From assembly GCF_013409595.1 (NCBI RefSeq), contig NZ_JACCBD010000001.1, positions 1,984,001 to 2,048,000 of the forward strand: a stretch of DNA of 64,000 bases. Direction: 5' to 3'. Under the pieces are notes generated by a model. The model worked only from the letters and a program-made list of their open reading frames with translations. It did no database searches and had not been told where the DNA came from. Below, piece by piece: positions 8,469-16,528 of this stretch (the first letter of the stretch is position 1; each line of letters starts with the position of its first letter). Both the position numbers and the translations under genes were made by a program. The stretch is from Leucobacter aridicollis. GTDB taxonomy: Bacteria > Actinomycetota > Actinomycetes > Actinomycetales > Microbacteriaceae.

Positions 8469-8752
8469 CGCGCACGCTTCTTTTCAAGATTTCCGGCACG
8501 CAGCCTGCCGATGTCGCTGTTCAGCGGATCGGCGGCGCTCACGACCTGATCAAGCACACCAAGCGCACGCAAGACCTGAGCGACGTTCCCAAATCCTGCG
8601 CCCGATTCGCCATTCTCAATTTTGCGCAGCGTCGATCGCGTGATCCCGGCGCGCTCGGCGACCTGCTGCGCGGTCAACCCAAGCACCATCCGCCAGCCCC
8701 GGATGTGTTCGCCGAACTCCCTAAGTTCCCGGTCGATCCGATAGCCACTCAT
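8465..8752 (-). CDS. hipB: HipB-type XRE antitoxin
   Basis: A 95-residue DNA-binding antitoxin with an XRE helix-turn-helix (LGLTAQQVAERAGITRSTLRKIE, about 25–48 after the chosen start). HipB represses the hipBA promoter and holds HipA inactive. A longer frame begins at 8767, but a strong GGAGGT ends 7 nt before the ATG at 8752, so that start is preferred. The C-terminus is basic (LEKKRAR). The gene is first in the operon and overlaps hipA by 4 bp. Confidence 0.9.
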   Translation of the reverse strand: MSGYRIDRELREFGEHIRGWRMVLGLTAQQVAERAGITRSTLRKIENGESGAGFGNVAQVLRALGVLDQVVSAADPLNSDIGRLRAGNLEKKRAR

Positions 8753-8775
8753 GCAAGGCACCTCCAATGGCTATT

Positions 8776-8809
8776 ATTCTATTCACATATACCCAATATG
8801 GCTAGCATA
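8776..8809 (-). promoter_or_regulatory. hipBA promoter and candidate operator
   Basis: On the minus strand the -10 TAGAAT (8776–8781) and -35 TAGCCA (8799–8804) are 17 bp apart in an AT-rich patch. An inverted repeat TATG-GCTAG-CATA (8797–8809) overlaps the -35. TGGCTA recurs at 8768 and 8799, 31 bp apart. These are candidate HipB sites. Confidence 0.5.
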
Positions 8810-8885
8810 ATCACCATTACTGAGAGCCGCGATCCTGATCATCGAGCGCCCCAGCTCACCGCCGCAACGCCGCCCGTGCCCCGCG

Positions 8886-9581
8886 CTACCCGCGCGCGCT
8901 GAGCGAGGTCGCCGAGGCGGGCGGCGCGCCGATCTCCTCGACGGTGTGCCCGGCGCACGCCTCCGTGGTGGCGCGCGCACTCACGATGCGGGAGATGAGA
9001 AACCAGCGCATCGCGTCGCGCAGTCGGCACCACCCGATGAGATACCAGCGGCCGCCAGTCGAGGCGAAGATCACGGGCTCGACGTCTCGGACGGTCTCGT
9101 CGCCGGCGGCCGAGCGGTACCGGATCCGCGCGACGCGCTGCTCCGCCAGCGCCTCCTCGAGCGCGGAACGCACCGGACGCGAAGTGGCGCCGTCCCCACT
9201 CACCCAGATGCGCTGGGCGAGGTCGTCCGCCCGGGCACGCGTGCCGGGGTCGAGCACGTCGAGGATCTTGCGCACCCCCGCAGAGGCGAGGTCAGCGTAG
9301 GGCGCATCGGGCGCCGCGGATACGGCGGCGAGCAGCGCGACGGCTTGTGCCGGGCTCAGGCTGATGGGCGGGAGATTTCCCTGCGGCAGCATGCCATACC
9401 CTCCGCCCGGGCCGGGGCGCGCCCAGATCGGCAGCCCGCTGTTCTCAAGGGCGTCGATGTCGCGCTTCACCGTGCGCAGGGACACCCCGTACTCCGCCGC
9501 GAGCCTGTCGGCGGTGACACCGCGCGCGCCGCTCCGGCGCAGCGATTCCGTCATGGCGTGCAGCCGCTCCGATCGCCTCAT
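8886..9581 (-). CDS. YafY-type HTH/WYL-domain transcriptional regulator
   Basis: A 231-residue regulator with an N-terminal winged helix-turn-helix (RGVTADRLAAEYGVSLRTVK, about 20–40) and a C-terminal WYL domain (RWYLIGWCRLRDAMRWF, about 176–192). WYL domains sense ligands, often nucleotides or single-stranded nucleic acid. It is divergent from the alpha/beta hydrolase gene at 9662, with an 80-bp shared region containing TGACA repeats. Control of that hydrolase and of itself is the likely role, by inference from the arrangement. Confidence 0.9.
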   Translation of the reverse strand: MRRSERLHAMTESLRRSGARGVTADRLAAEYGVSLRTVKRDIDALENSGLPIWARPGPGGGYGMLPQGNLPPISLSPAQAVALLAAVSAAPDAPYADLASAGVRKILDVLDPGTRARADDLAQRIWVSGDGATSRPVRSALEEALAEQRVARIRYRSAAGDETVRDVEPVIFASTGGRWYLIGWCRLRDAMRWFLISRIVSARATTEACAGHTVEEIGAPPASATSLSARG

Positions 9582-9622
9582 GGGCCCCTCCGATCACGTT
9601 GCTCAAATCATGACAGAAATGG

Positions 9623-9638
9623 TGACATGAGGGTGTCC
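9623..9638. promoter_or_regulatory. candidate operator between WYL regulator and hydrolase
   Basis: TGACA (9623–9627) faces TGTCC (9634–9638) with a 6-bp spacer, a near-perfect inverted repeat. Another TGACA lies at 9611. The site is in the 80-bp divergent region, 23 bp before the hydrolase start. Confidence 0.35.
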
Positions 9639-9661
9639 CCACCCCGGGAGATGATCGATGC

Positions 9662-10396
9662 ATGACATCACACACCGAGACCACCCCGATCATCCTCGTT
9701 CCCGGGCACTGGCTCGGCGCCTGGGCCTGGGACGAGGTCGTCGAACACCTCGCCGCCACCGGGTACCGCGCCAGCGCGCTCACGCTCCCTGGCCTCGATC
9801 CGGCAGATCAGGATCGCGCCAAGCGCATCCTCACCGACCAGGTTGCGGCGCTCGACACCGCGGTCCGAGCGTGCGGCGCTCCCGTCACCCTTGTCGCGCA
9901 CAGCGGCGCGAACGGGCCGGTAACGACGCTGCTCGACCGCTCCCCCGAACTCGTGGAGCGGGTGGTCTGGGTCGACAGCGGACCCGCCTCCGACGGGTTG
10001 GCCTTCGCGCCGGACTTCCCCGAGGACCTCGCGGGGCTCCCGCTCCCCGACTTCGATGCGCTCGGCGAGCAGGCCAGCCTCGCTGGACTCAGCGAAGCCA
10101 CGCTCGACAGGTTTCGCGAGCGCGCGGTCGCAGAACCCGCGGGGGTGCTGCGCGAGCCGGTGCGACTCGGCAACGATGCCCGGTACGAGGTGCCGACGAC
10201 GTTCGTGTGCTGTTCCCTCCCGAGCGCGCAGGTGCGGGAGCTCGCGACCGCGGGCCACCCCATGTTCGCCGAGGTCCCGCGCTTTGCTGACGCCCGCTAC
10301 GTCGACCTCGCGACCGGGCACTGGCCGATGTGGAGCCGCCCGCGCGAGCTCGCGGAGATCATCGCCGCAAAGGCTGGGGCGCGTCCCGCGAGATGA
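9662..10396 (+). CDS. alpha/beta hydrolase
   Basis: A 244-residue alpha/beta hydrolase. The oxyanion strand IILVPGHWLGAWAWDEV opens the fold. The nucleophile elbow is AHSGANG near residues 79–85; Ser is present, but the usual G-x-S-x-G begins with Ala. The catalytic His is in LATGHWPMWSRP near the C-terminus. The mature sequence most resembles esterase-like members; the substrate is unknown. GGGAG lies 11–12 nt before the ATG. The last 38 bp overlap the convergent fusion gene. Confidence 0.85.
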   Translation: MTSHTETTPIILVPGHWLGAWAWDEVVEHLAATGYRASALTLPGLDPADQDRAKRILTDQVAALDTAVRACGAPVTLVAHSGANGPVTTLLDRSPELVERVVWVDSGPASDGLAFAPDFPEDLAGLPLPDFDALGEQASLAGLSEATLDRFRERAVAEPAGVLREPVRLGNDARYEVPTTFVCCSLPSAQVRELATAGHPMFAEVPRFADARYVDLATGHWPMWSRPRELAEIIAAKAGARPAR

Positions 10397-12170
10397 CTTC
10401 CGCGAGTTGCGCGGGGTGAGTGAGATGTGGATGGTGTCCCGCATCCGGGATCGTCACCACCTCGGTGGCGGGGCGTTGCGCCAGGATGCCGGCGACGTCT
10501 GTGTCGAGCGGATCGCGTGCTCCGACGACGACCCGCAGCGGGCCGTCGTAGTGGAGGAGCGCATCCTGAAGGTCGGCTCGCCACCGGGACGAGGCTGCCT
10601 GGTCGAGCTGCGCTGCGACACGCTTCGCACCGCCACGCCTGAGGTCCATCACTGTCGACGCCAGCGAGACCTCTGCGCCAGTCGTGCCCGTCAGCCGTGT
10701 CGAGAGGCGTGCGGCACTCACTGTCCGGAGGTATCCCGCCACCATCCACCGGGGCGCCGCACGGAGCGCTGGGCGCGGTTGCAGGAAGAACGGCGAGACG
10801 AGCGTCAAAGATGACACGGCCGCAGGGTTCAGCTGGGCCGCGCGAAGGGCTGCGGCTGCACCGATCGAGTGCCCGACGAGATGAACACCTGCGCTCGGCA
10901 TGACGGCCGGCAGCCACGTGTCCCAGTCGACAGCGCCCCGCCCACCGCTGAGACCGAGGCCAGGCAGGTCAACGACCGTTCCCGACAGACGATCAGCAAC
11001 ACCGGCCCACGTGTCCGCGTTGATGGGCAGGCCTGGGAAGACGAGCAGGCGCGGCTCCTCAGCCCCCAGTGCGAACGTGCGCACGCCGGCAGCGCTCGCA
11101 ACGCGACGCCCCGTGCCAGCCGCTTCTCCGAACCGGTGAGCCGCAAGATAGTCGGCCCACCGTTCAAGCGACGCGAGGACGTTCGGATGGACGAGTCCGT
11201 GCCGCGCCGCAAGGGTCCGCGCCGATCCGGTCGGATACCGATCGGTCGACATGAACGACAGCGTCTCAGGGTCCGCCTTCGTCAGCCACCGCGGCAACCG
11301 CCGAATGGCGGACACGGGAAGCCGCAGTCGGGGCACTGCGACCTCGAGGTGGTGGCCGACGTGGGTGAGCAGGTCGCCGAGTGCCGGGGTATCCTCGTCG
11401 AGCACCCAGTAGGCCTGCCCAGCCGCGGCAGGGTCCCCAGCTGCCCGCTCCATGAACGCGGCGAGGTAGTCAACGGTAACCACGGGGAGAAACACATCAC
11501 GACCCCCGGGAAGCGCCGCAATCTCGCCGCGATACAGCTGTCCGATTGTCGACGCGAGGCCGATAAGCTGATCCGATTCCCCGGAGACACTGTGCCCGAT
11601 GACGCTCGACGGATTCAGCACCGTCCAGGGAATTCCCCGCTCGGTGGCGAGCGCCTGGAACACAGCGTCCGACTCCATCTTCGATCCCTCGTACGCGCCG
11701 GCCTCGACATACACCTTCGACCGATGGCGGTCACTCCAGGGTACGGATGCCGGATCCTGCCCTCCGACCCGGTACCCGGAGACGTGCAGCACCCGCTGGA
11801 GACGCGGCAGCTTGGCCGCGCACTCAAGGATTCGCTCGACGATCCCGACGTTCGCCTCGCGTGCCTCTTCAATGCTCATGCCGAAGCGATAGAGCCCCGC
11901 GCAGTTATGAATCTCGGTAATCGAACCGAACTGGCTGAGGCCGCCGGCGAACATCTCCGGCGCGGCGAAGTCGACGAGGGCAGTGCGAAGCTCACCGCGG
12001 GCTTCCCGTTCCCGCACCCAACGCTCGAGTGTGGATCCCGATTCCGCGGTTCGGACGGCAGCAACAACGCTCACCCCTGCACGCACGAGCTGGAGCACGA
12101 GGTGCTTCCCGACGAGGCCCGACGCCCCAAACACCAGCGCATGCCGAGACGTCGGCTCCGCACCGCTCAC
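10359..12170 (-). CDS. SDR–alpha/beta hydrolase fusion protein
   Basis: A 603-residue two-domain protein. Residues 1–345 form an extended short-chain dehydrogenase/reductase with the NAD(P) motif GASGLVGKH (about 15–23) and the active-site YEGSK motif (about 160). From about 365 an alpha/beta hydrolase follows, with RLLVFPGLPINADTWAGVA, the nucleophile elbow GHSIGAA (about 443) and the late DAGHHPHL catalytic His. Both active sites look intact. The combination suggests sequential reduction/oxidation and ester or thioester hydrolysis of one substrate, which is inference. Its ATG overlaps the stop of the TetR gene by 4 bp, so the two form an operon. The 3' end overlaps the convergent hydrolase gene. 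Confidence 0.82.
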   Translation of the reverse strand: MSGAEPTSRHALVFGASGLVGKHLVLQLVRAGVSVVAAVRTAESGSTLERWVREREARGELRTALVDFAAPEMFAGGLSQFGSITEIHNCAGLYRFGMSIEEAREANVGIVERILECAAKLPRLQRVLHVSGYRVGGQDPASVPWSDRHRSKVYVEAGAYEGSKMESDAVFQALATERGIPWTVLNPSSVIGHSVSGESDQLIGLASTIGQLYRGEIAALPGGRDVFLPVVTVDYLAAFMERAAGDPAAAGQAYWVLDEDTPALGDLLTHVGHHLEVAVPRLRLPVSAIRRLPRWLTKADPETLSFMSTDRYPTGSARTLAARHGLVHPNVLASLERWADYLAAHRFGEAAGTGRRVASAAGVRTFALGAEEPRLLVFPGLPINADTWAGVADRLSGTVVDLPGLGLSGGRGAVDWDTWLPAVMPSAGVHLVGHSIGAAAALRAAQLNPAAVSSLTLVSPFFLQPRPALRAAPRWMVAGYLRTVSAARLSTRLTGTTGAEVSLASTVMDLRRGGAKRVAAQLDQAASSRWRADLQDALLHYDGPLRVVVGARDPLDTDVAGILAQRPATEVVTIPDAGHHPHLTHPAQLAEVISRDAPQPLRR

Positions 12171-12832
12171 GCTCCGGCCACCTGACCGGTGCGCATCGCG
12201 ATCATGTCGGCGAGGAGATCAGCGGTCGACTCAAGCGGCTGCGTCGTGCGCATGGCCCGGGACAGCACGACTGCCCCCTCTACTGCAGCAACGATTGCGG
12301 TTGCGAGCGACAGTGCGTCCGCGGCGCTCAGCCCCTCGGACTGCAACAGCCCCGCCGTCGGCTCGATCCAGGAGCTGAAAGCGCGCTCGCACGTCGCGCG
12401 AAGTCGATCGCTCTCGGCGCCCATCTCGAGCGTCACAACGGAGACTGGGCACCCCAGTCGGTAGTCGCTCTCGCTCACGATTGTGGCGACCGCGGCAATG
12501 ACCGCCCGGACCGAGCCGGCGACGCTCCCCTCGGACTGTGCTGCCTCGCGCAGCAGCTCCTCAAACTGCGCCTGAGCGAGCTCGACGGCGGCGGCACCGA
12601 GGCCCTCCTTGCCGTCCGGGAAGTGAAAGTACATCGAGCCCTTCGGTGCCCCAGCATGCTCCGTGACAGCCGCAAGCCCGGTGCCGCTGTAGCCGTTGAG
12701 CTGGATGAGTTCAAGCATTGAATGGACGAGACGGGCTCGCGTTCGCTCCCCTTTGGAGAGCCCGTCCGCCGAGGAGGAAGCCGCCGCAACTAAGGCCCGG
12801 GCCACGCTGGAATCTGATTCAGTGGGTTGCAT
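12167..12832 (-). CDS. TetR regulator, LmrA/YxaF-like
   Basis: A 221-residue TetR-family repressor with the N-terminal helix-turn-helix (GYSGTGLAAVTEHAGAPKGSMYFHFP). The C-terminal region ESDYRLGCPVSVVTLEMGAES matches the LmrA/YxaF-type ligand domain. The upstream palindrome ATAGAC-CA-GTCTAT contains TAGACC, which is also the half-site core of Bacillus LmrA/YxaF operators. That supports autoregulation plus control of the overlapping SDR–hydrolase gene. I chose the ATG at 12832, since a -10 TATTAT (12839–12844) leaves only 6 bp to it; a longer frame would start inside the operator region. Confidence 0.88.
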   Translation of the reverse strand: MQPTESDSSVARALVAAASSSADGLSKGERTRARLVHSMLELIQLNGYSGTGLAAVTEHAGAPKGSMYFHFPDGKEGLGAAAVELAQAQFEELLREAAQSEGSVAGSVRAVIAAVATIVSESDYRLGCPVSVVTLEMGAESDRLRATCERAFSSWIEPTAGLLQSEGLSAADALSLATAIVAAVEGAVVLSRAMRTTQPLESTADLLADMIAMRTGQVAGA

Positions 12833-12841
12833 GATTCCATA

Positions 12842-12855
12842 ATAGACCAGTCTAT
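12842..12855. promoter_or_regulatory. TetR (LmrA/YxaF-type) operator
   Basis: A perfect inverted repeat ATAGAC-CA-GTCTAT begins 10 bp before the TetR start and overlaps the -10 element at 12839–12844. Binding here would block initiation directly. Confidence 0.68.
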
Positions 12856-12928
12856 ATATTTTCTTCACATACGTGTGCGCCAGGCCCGACCCGGACGAGC
12901 GACACGGCGGCGCTTTGCGGGCCCCGCG

Positions 12929-13432
12929 TCAGGGCCCGAAGACCAACCGGGTCACGAGTTCGTGCCGGTCGCGTGACTCGTCGCCCAGGGATGCGAGGAA
13001 GCCGGCGAGGCTCTCGGCAACGACCGTCGACTCCTCGAACTCCGGCTCCTCGCCGTACACAACGGCGCCGTCAGCGCGCACAGCCAAGTAGGCGTAGTGG
13101 CCGCGAACGCAGAGCAGGATCGGCACGTGCGCGCTCCAGAACTCCCGAACACGAGCGGCCTCGCGTTCAGTCGCCGCCACCTCAAGGCTAAGCGTTTCGA
13201 ACGCGTTCCACGCGAAGGCGTCATCCGTTTGGCCACCGTAGTCAGCTAGGCTCAAGAACCACACCGCGTCGTCCGGAGCCGACAGCGAGGCGAAGGCCGA
13301 AACCCAGTCCACGAGACCGTCCGGCGCGCCAGCGAGCGGCCGGGGTATGGCCTCATCGCGCGGTCGGTGGGCGGGGGCGCTCACCCACCCCGATCCCGCC
13401 AGGTGAGCTATGGCCTCTGCTGCGGCATTCAT
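12929..13432 (-). CDS. SMI1/KNR4 (SUKH)-like protein
   Basis: A 167-residue acidic soluble protein whose second half (DAVWFLSLADYGGQTDDAFAW, then VPILLCVRGHYAYLAVRADG and FEESTVVAESLAGFLASL) fits the SUKH superfamily. Many SUKH proteins are immunity proteins for polymorphic toxins; no toxin gene is beside this one. I chose the ATG at 13432, as the longer frame upstream runs through duplicated mutM sequence in the wrong frame. It lies immediately outside the mutM-bounded segment. Confidence 0.6.
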   Translation of the reverse strand: MNAAAEAIAHLAGSGWVSAPAHRPRDEAIPRPLAGAPDGLVDWVSAFASLSAPDDAVWFLSLADYGGQTDDAFAWNAFETLSLEVAATEREAARVREFWSAHVPILLCVRGHYAYLAVRADGAVVYGEEPEFEESTVVAESLAGFLASLGDESRDRHELVTRLVFGP

Positions 13433-13466
13433 CGTTCGAACAGTGTAAGGCACTCGCGACGCGTAC

Positions 13467-13553
13467 CTACCGCTTACGTTGGCACCGCGGGCAGTAGTGG
13501 CTCGACCGCCCACCAAACGGGACGCGCTTGATCGCGGTGCCGCAGCGCGGGCA
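13467..13553. repeat. left copy of the mutM-end direct repeat (possible att site)
   Basis: An 87-bp direct repeat starting at the stop codon of the mutM remnant; it matches 20388–20474 at 86 of 87 positions. The two copies lie 6,921 bp apart and bound a segment of accessory genes. Confidence 0.85.
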
Positions 13554-13611
13554 TGCCTCTCCCCCCGCGCCCGTAGGCGTTCAGCGAGTGCGCGAAGTGC
13601 CCCCGCTGTCC
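13467..13611 (-). pseudogene. mutM: mutM 3'-end remnant
   Basis: This stretch repeats the last ~145 bp of the intact mutM at 20388–21338, same orientation. From the stop codon inward the first 87 bp match at 86 positions; the next ~57 bp match at about three quarters and carry one extra C in a C-run (six against five). The frame therefore reads FAHSLNAYGRGG as in MutM and then shifts, destroying the zinc finger. Nothing upstream is MutM-like. It is best explained as the other half of a recombination that duplicated the mutM 3' end. Confidence 0.88.
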
Positions 13612-13918
13612 TCGTGTGAGACATTCAAGTTGGATAGGGGCCATCGCATACCCGTCCAAGATCACTAACAAGTTGGCGTGTGGATGTCGTTGGCAACCCA
13701 CACTCAGACCAGCGATGCCCGTCGCAACGCATCGCATCGCATGCGAGCACCGATCGGGTCCGCCACGGTATCGCTGATACGACCCAAGTACTTCAAGTCG
13801 TTTTGCAAGCTGCCTGTGGGCCTCGGATGGCTGGTCTTTCGCCGCCTGCTCCCGACAAGCCGATCCGCAACCAGCAAAGCGCCGAGCGCCTGAGACTGCA
13901 CTGCCCCAACGTTGCCAG
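13612..13918. other. no gene recognised (307 bp)
   Basis: This stretch lies inside the left end of the mutM-bounded segment. Only short frames without recognisable domains are present on either strand. It may contain decayed element DNA. No transposase or integrase similarity is apparent to me. Confidence 0.5.
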
Positions 13919-14704
13919 CTACTGGGCATGAAGTGCGCGTGTAATCGCTTCCTCGATCTTGTCCGCCCTCAAGACGGTAGACCCTTGCCCATTCGCGTAG
14001 TGGTGCATTCGAATGACGCGCTGGTGCGCTCCATCCCCAAGAACCAGATCGACGGCATCCGCGATGCGACGGTCGCGGCTCCTATGCGCCCCCGTCAACC
14101 AGTCGTGCGCCGCCTTCCCCATCCCGACGAGAACTGGTGGTTGGCCCCCTGTTCCAGCAAGACAAAGGCGTAGCTCCTCTTTCAATATCTCCGCACACCG
14201 AGCGACATGATCAACACCCACCTCCATGTCACTCTTGATCTTCGATTCGAGGTCCTGGGCATTCGGCGTCGCAACCAGCTTGAATACGTCGGTCATGTAA
14301 AACGCTGGAATCGGCGTACTGAATCGCCGGAGACTTTCCGCAAAAGACTTTGACAGGGTCGTATCCGGCCCGTGATTGTGAAAATTCGCCCAATCGGGAA
14401 TCGTGGACGGGATATCAGTGCCACCCATGTTTATGCCGAAAAACACCACCCCAGTCGAGAACGGTTCCAGCGCGGTGAAGTCGGCTTCGTTGTCTGCAGT
14501 AATCGGTGCGAGTTCCTGCGTGGTTACCCCCCATCGGGACCACGACGCTATTTGCCCCATTCGCCACAAATTGGCATATTCCGGGTGCGTCAACGACAGA
14601 TCACGTAGCCCTTGATAGATGGAAAACGGGATGCTCAGGGTGGGCATAGTAGCGAACCTTTCGTCTGCTGGAATGCTAAGGCGGATCTGATTTACCAGTC
14701 TCAT
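13919..14704 (-). CDS. uncharacterised protein, possibly uracil-DNA-glycosylase superfamily
   Basis: A 261-residue soluble protein. Several stretches fall in the order seen in UDG-superfamily enzymes: TGVVFFGINMGG (about 84–95; compare the GINPG-type motif A), PAFYMTDVFK (about 133–142), PVLVGMGKAAHDWL (about 188–201) and a late RMHHYAN (about 231–237; compare the H-P/S motif). NFHNHGPD near 107–114 is also distinctive. These resemblances are by eye only, and substrate and activity are unknown. Base composition is lower in G+C than the surrounding genes, and it lies in the mutM-bounded segment, so it was probably acquired. It has no strong Shine–Dalgarno sequence. Confidence 0.5.
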   Translation of the reverse strand: MRLVNQIRLSIPADERFATMPTLSIPFSIYQGLRDLSLTHPEYANLWRMGQIASWSRWGVTTQELAPITADNEADFTALEPFSTGVVFFGINMGGTDIPSTIPDWANFHNHGPDTTLSKSFAESLRRFSTPIPAFYMTDVFKLVATPNAQDLESKIKSDMEVGVDHVARCAEILKEELRLCLAGTGGQPPVLVGMGKAAHDWLTGAHRSRDRRIADAVDLVLGDGAHQRVIRMHHYANGQGSTVLRADKIEEAITRALHAQ

Positions 14705-14988
14705 GACAATTGGTCTGCGTGCGCAAGTGGGGTTTGATGCTCGTGTGGGTCGTCTCCCGGAGAAGGCTTGCTGACCTGAGCCGAGACCGGCCTGCTACAG
14801 GGCCACTGGGTCATCTGTTCGTATAGGGATCGGCTGCCCAGACGAGACGGATAAATCCGCGTCCTCGGGAGTAGTTCCAATCACCGTGCGGAGAAGGCGG
14901 GCATTGATCTCGTTGGGGTCCTCCAAAGCCTTGGAGCGGCAGTTCGCATTCCTTCTGCGTCGAACCGTTCTCGGCGCGAGGTCACAGA

Positions 14989-15984
14989 TCACCAGGCGTA
15001 GGACATCGGAGCGACACCCGGGCCGGGCCAGATCTTGTCCAGCTCCGCCAGCGTTTCGGCGTCGAGCTCGATGCTCAGCGCGTCGACAGCAATTTCAAGC
15101 TGTTGTGTTGTCCGGGAGCCTGCGATGACCGTTGAGACAATCGGCTGGTGCAGCAGCCATGCCTGAGCGACTTCGGCCGAACTGTGCCCCAGCTTCGCGC
15201 ACAGCGCTTCATATTCGGTCAACTGGTCGGACAGTGCCGCGTAGGCTTCGCTCTGCAGCGCACGGCGCTCGGTCTTCTCGCCCTCCCGGGGGCGCCCGGC
15301 CAGGACGCCCATCGCCAGCGGACTCCAGGGGATCAGCCCGATCCCGAAGTGCCCAAGCGCCGGGATAAGCTCCTGCTCAACCGCGCGATTGATGAGGTTG
15401 TAGCGACTCTGTTCGGACACGAGTCCGAGAATGCTGCGGTGATGAGCCGTCAGCTGGGCAGTGGCGACGTCCCAGCCTGCGAAGTTCGAGGAACCGACGT
15501 AAGTGATCTTGCCTTCGGCGACGAGCTGGTCCATAGCCTGCCAGATCTCCTCGAACGGTGTCGCACGGTCAACGTGGTGCATCTGGTAGAGGTCGATGTG
15601 GTCGGTCTGCAGCCGTCGCAGGCTGGCCTCGCAGGCGCGCTTGAGATGGTACGCCGAGAGCCGTCGGTCGTTTGGCCCGAGACCCATCGGCTGATAGGCC
15701 TTGGTCGCGAGCACGATATCGTCCCGATGGCCGGACTTCTTCAGCCAGCTTCCGACGATCTCCTCGGAGGTGCCGTAGCCCTGGGCCATGTCGGGCCTCT
15801 GAGGGCCTCCGTAAACGTCGGCGGTGTCGAAGAAGTTCACGCCGAGCTCGATCGCCCGATCCATGATCTCGAATGCCTCGGGCTCATCTGTGGCATCGCC
15901 GAAGTTCATGCAGCCCAGCCCGATCGCGCTGACGAGAAGCCCTGATCGGCCGAGGTGCCTGTATTGCATAGTGTTCTCGGTCAT
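14989..15984 (-). CDS. aldo/keto reductase
   Basis: A 331-residue NADPH-dependent aldo/keto reductase. The catalytic tetrad is recognisable: Asp and Tyr in NFFDTADVYGGPQ, Lys in IVLATKAY and His in DLYQMHHVD. YVGSSNFAGWD and the C-terminal STVIAGSRTTQQLE form the cofactor pocket. ATGs at 15984 and 15969 are both possible; I list the former. It lies in the mutM-bounded segment next to a broken cyclophilin-like gene. These two families, with an XRE regulator, often travel together in bacterial accessory clusters. Confidence 0.92.
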   Translation of the reverse strand: MTENTMQYRHLGRSGLLVSAIGLGCMNFGDATDEPEAFEIMDRAIELGVNFFDTADVYGGPQRPDMAQGYGTSEEIVGSWLKKSGHRDDIVLATKAYQPMGLGPNDRRLSAYHLKRACEASLRRLQTDHIDLYQMHHVDRATPFEEIWQAMDQLVAEGKITYVGSSNFAGWDVATAQLTAHHRSILGLVSEQSRYNLINRAVEQELIPALGHFGIGLIPWSPLAMGVLAGRPREGEKTERRALQSEAYAALSDQLTEYEALCAKLGHSSAEVAQAWLLHQPIVSTVIAGSRTTQQLEIAVDALSIELDAETLAELDKIWPGPGVAPMSYAW

Positions 15985-16115
15985 GCGTTCCACGGTATGG
16001 AGTCGAACGAAGCCGAGGGAGACTCTCTCGGTACCCCCACCGAGCGGAACTCCCCAGGCTCTGCCGAACATGATTGCCTAGATTTCCAAGTCCACTGCAC
16101 CACAGGGAGCGCGCT

Positions 16116-16528
16116 ATGAATACGAGACCCAGCATCGCCGCCCTGTCAACAGCCGCCGCGATGTCTGCCGCATTCGCCTCATGCGGCGCTCAGGGCCCCG
16201 AGACGAGGCCAACCACATCTTCTGAACGATCCGAGCCGTCAGAGTCTACGCCGGAATGGAAAAGATCAACTATCCGCCACGGAGGTTCGGCGCCACGGGC
16301 AACGCGGGGATGGCACCTGAGGTCGGCGATCTATTCTCCTGCGTACCGTGGAGCAACTTGGGCTTCTTCTACGAGACCGGATTGCTCGGCCAGTCCCGAG
16401 ATCTCATCCGGCTGGGAACGACCGATGACCTCGAGGCAGTCATGGAGCTCGAGGGGACGGCAGTGACGATCGATATCGCGGAGTGGGCGGGCGAAACGGC
16501 GGCGCTCGCTACCTCTTTTTATCGGTAA
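16116..16528 (+). pseudogene. cyclophilin-like fold lipoprotein, deleted and frameshifted
   Basis: The 5' part encodes a signal peptide and lipobox-like site (MNTRPSIAALSTAAAMSAA… FASC), followed by a Ser/Thr/Glu-rich linker. The 3' part, in another frame, encodes the second half of a cyclophilin-like fold protein: MEKINYPPRRFGATGNAG, APEVGDLFSCVPWSNLGFFY and LIRLGTTDDLEAVM. The first half of that domain (about 60 residues) is absent. The two frames meet near 16240–16256, where VYAGMEKI continues upstream only to a stop at 16223. A deletion with loss of frame explains this. The end overlaps the convergent XRE gene by 20 bp. Confidence 0.72.

Noticed and set aside
12929..13432. Polymorphic-toxin immunity module for the SUKH-like protein
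   Set aside because: No toxin or secretion-domain gene lies nearby; the fold alone does not show immunity function.
13474..13929. 151-codon minus-strand frame containing a MutM-like piece
   Set aside because: Only about 12 residues (FAHSLNAYGRGG) are MutM-like before the frame is lost; the rest has no similarity. I treat it as part of the mutM remnant.
14795..14992. 65-codon minus-strand frame between the UDG-like and aldo/keto reductase genes
   Set aside because: No recognisable domain and no good ribosome-binding site; it overlaps the end of the aldo/keto reductase gene. It may be a gene fragment, but I cannot support it.
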